From positions 124,001 to 188,000 of the forward strand of contig NZ_CP088017.1 in the NCBI RefSeq assembly GCF_021049285.1: 64,000 bases of DNA, in the 5' to 3' direction. This document shows positions 62,381 to 64,000 of this stretch, piece by piece. The stretch comes from Ruania halotolerans (GTDB lineage Bacteria > Actinomycetota > Actinomycetes > Actinomycetales > Beutenbergiaceae). Under the pieces are notes generated by a model. It was not told the origin of the DNA, ran no database searches, and saw only the letters and a list, made by a program, of their open reading frames with translations. The stretch's first letter is position 1. Each line of letters begins with the position of its first letter. Position numbers and translations under genes: made by a program.

Positions 62381-63339
62381 GCGCACCATCAGCACTTCCC
62401 CCGACGCAAGCGGCCACCGCCGCGGTGCACACCGCTGGCGTGCCGGCTCATACCTCCGATCGCCGACGGCGCAAGGGTGCGCTGGCCCGCATCGGCGCCG
62501 TCGCGTGGTGGCTGGCCGTGCTGGCGGTCTCCGTGCTCACGGTCTTCCCGCTGGTGTGGACGATCATCACCTCCCTCAAGCCCGCCGGTGACATCCTCTC
62601 CGGCGCCCTGGATCTGATCCCCGAGACGGTCACGCTGGAGAACTACCAGCGGGTGTTCGTGGAAGTGCCCTTCGCGCGGTACTTCCTGAACTCCCTGGTT
62701 CTCGCCGTGGCCGGAGTGGTGGCGAATCTGTTCTTCGGCTCCCTCGCCGGGTATGCCTTCGCGAAGTTGAAGTTCCGCGGACGGAAGGCGCTGTTCGCCA
62801 CTCTGCTCTCCTCGCTGATGATCCCCGGAATCGTCACGATGGTGCCCTCCTTCCTGGTGCTGCGTGCCTTCCCGCTGGCCGGTGGAAACACCATCCTCGG
62901 CCAAGGTGGCGTCGGGTTCCTGAACACCTACTGGGCGATCATCCTGCCCGGTGCCGCAGGCGCCTTCGCGGTGTTCTTCATGCGGCAGTTCTTCGCCTCC
63001 ATCCCGGACGAGCTGGGCGAGGCGGCCAGGATCGACGGCGCCTCCGAGTTTCGCATCTTCGCTCAGGTATACCTGCCGCTGGCGAAGGCCGGCGCCGCGG
63101 TGCTCGCGATCCTCACCTTCCAGGCCGGGTGGAACAACTTCATGTGGCCGCTGATCGTGCTGAACGTGCAGGAGATGTGGACCGTGCAGGTGGGTCTGGC
63201 CTCCTTCATCACCGACTACGCCACCGACTACGGGCCGCTGATGGCGGGCACCGTGATCTCCAGCCTTCCCGTGCTGCTGCTGTTCGTCTTCGCGCAGCGC
63301 TACATCATCGAAGGGGTCGCTCATGTCAACGCTCGTTAG
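62377..63339 (+). CDS. ABC sugar permease, MalG type (second importer)
   Basis: 320-residue permease with a 40-residue Ala/Arg-rich cytoplasmic N terminus, six spans and the EAA loop GEAARIDGASEFRIFAQVYLPL. ATG 62377 overlaps the previous stop (ATGA); its 3' end overlaps the following binding-protein gene by 17 bases. No ATPase gene follows within the window. Confidence 0.92.
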   Translation: MSAPSALPPTQAATAAVHTAGVPAHTSDRRRRKGALARIGAVAWWLAVLAVSVLTVFPLVWTIITSLKPAGDILSGALDLIPETVTLENYQRVFVEVPFARYFLNSLVLAVAGVVANLFFGSLAGYAFAKLKFRGRKALFATLLSSLMIPGIVTMVPSFLVLRAFPLAGGNTILGQGGVGFLNTYWAIILPGAAGAFAVFFMRQFFASIPDELGEAARIDGASEFRIFAQVYLPLAKAGAAVLAILTFQAGWNNFMWPLIVLNVQEMWTVQVGLASFITDYATDYGPLMAGTVISSLPVLLLFVFAQRYIIEGVAHVNAR

Positions 63340-64000
63340 CAGGCGCAGGGTGCTCGCCGGCCTGGCCGGTGCCGGGGCACTGACTCTGGGAGCGTGCGCC
63401 GCGCCGAACCAGCCGCGCTACACTGCCTCCGGTGCCCGGGTCCTGACCATGTGGGGCGGGTGGGCCGGCGATCAGGCCGCCCAGATCGACTCCCAGCTGC
63501 AGGCCTTCAACGCCGAGCACCCCGAGGTGGAGTTCCGGTACGTGCCGCAAGGCGCGCTGGAGGAGAAGCTGCTCACCGGGATCGCCGCCGGCAACGTACC
63601 GGATGTGGTGCTCTGGGACAGGTGGCGCACCGCCACCTTCGCCCGCCGCGGCGCGCTGCGCCGGATCGATGACCTCGCCGAGCGCGACGGGGTGGACCTG
63701 GGCGGCTTCTTCCCCGAGGCGCTGCGCGAGATGCAGGTCGACGGTGAGGCCTTTGGGCTCCCGCTGATCGTGGACGCGCGCGCCATCTTCTACAACAAGA
63801 CCCACCTGGAGGAGGCGGGCCTGGAGCCACCCAGCAACTGGGAAGAGCTGGCCGAGGCCGCCGAGGAACTCACCATCCGCGAGGGCGGGCGCCTGCAACG
63901 CGCAGGCTTCGAACTGCAGGACGTGGGGCTGTTCGCGATGTGGCTGCAGCAGGCCGGCGGTCAGATGCTCGACGACTCCGGTGCCCGGACCGCCTTCGAC
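63323..64000 (+). CDS. Extracellular sugar-binding lipoprotein (partial, runs off right edge)
   Basis: 226 codons are visible and the gene continues beyond the window. The signal MSTLVSRRRVLAGLAGAGAL ends TLGAC with a twin-arginine motif, so Tat export and lipidation are likely. Mature blocks VLTMWGGWAGDQAAQIDSQLQAF and GIAAGNVPDVVLWDR are typical of family-1 solute-binding proteins. Overlaps the permease gene by 17 bases. It is the binding protein of the second importer beside GH125. Confidence 0.9.
   Translation, partial: MSTLVSRRRVLAGLAGAGALTLGACAAPNQPRYTASGARVLTMWGGWAGDQAAQIDSQLQAFNAEHPEVEFRYVPQGALEEKLLTGIAAGNVPDVVLWDRWRTATFARRGALRRIDDLAERDGVDLGGFFPEALREMQVDGEAFGLPLIVDARAIFYNKTHLEEAGLEPPSNWEELAEAAEELTIREGGRLQRAGFELQDVGLFAMWLQQAGGQMLDDSGARTAFD

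Overview
The window is G+C-rich actinobacterial chromosome. The clearest marker is the fhaA-fhaB-pstP-rodA order at the left end, the conserved growth and cell-wall signalling operon that normally continues with pbpA-pknA-pknB near oriC. Other pointers are the tRNA without an encoded CCA, many GTG starts and ATGA/GTGA start-stop overlaps, and class Ib nrdHIEF. The mix of many ABC sugar importers and LacI regulators suggests a saprophytic, sugar-using Micrococcales-like organism; that placement is inference. No prophage, intact insertion sequence or CRISPR array was seen.

Layout. 1-3.6 kb (minus): rodA (cut by the window edge), pstP, fhaB, fhaA. 3.86 kb: tRNA-Leu(CAG). 4.1-5.7 kb: TlpA-like thioredoxin lipoprotein plus CcdA. 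5.9-10.3 kb: PhnD-PhnC-PhnE-PhnE importer with an RpiR/SIS regulator. 10.4-11.5 kb: RlmC-type rRNA methyltransferase. 11.6-21.4 kb: two LacI regulators, GH127 beta-L-arabinofuranosidase, an LplABC-type importer, a YesL protein and a BNR-repeat protein, with two near-identical long palindromes bracketing the lacI pair. 21.4-30.4 kb: lipoprotein, BioY, ThrE-like exporter, SDR proteins, a phosphoribosyltransferase/SDR/APH/EF-Tu-domain operon, a FocA-like channel and a HAD phosphatase. 30.5-34.3 kb: CsbD and a multi-gene Asp23/Gls24 envelope-stress operon divergent from an ECF sigma factor gene. 34.3-37.1 kb: HxlR regulator with a divergent imine-reductase-like enzyme, a PHP protein and HPr.

37.1-45.0 kb is the most notable region: a TetR gene, a perfect 25-bp palindrome, then six tightly packed genes. 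They encode a desaturase-like di-iron protein, a paralogue that has lost most iron ligands, a fatty acyl reductase fused to a HAD domain, an SDR, a PlsC acyltransferase and an alkyl-DHAP-synthase-like flavoprotein. Together these supply the parts for making a fatty alcohol, building an ether glycerolipid and possibly oxidising it, so I read the region as an ether-lipid (possibly plasmalogen-type) operon.

45.1-48.6 kb: GPH transporter, YdjC-family and CehA/McbA-type PHP hydrolases, translationally coupled or nearly so. 48.6-52.9 kb: nrdHIEF preceded by paired NrdR boxes and a cluster of DnaA-box-like sequences. 53.0-54.3 kb: RlmG/RsmC-like methyltransferase. 54.5-56.5 kb: an MFS exporter and SoxR behind a near-canonical SoxR promoter. 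56.6-64 kb: two ABC sugar importers flanking a GH125 exo-alpha-1,6-mannosidase; the second substrate-binding protein runs off the right edge.
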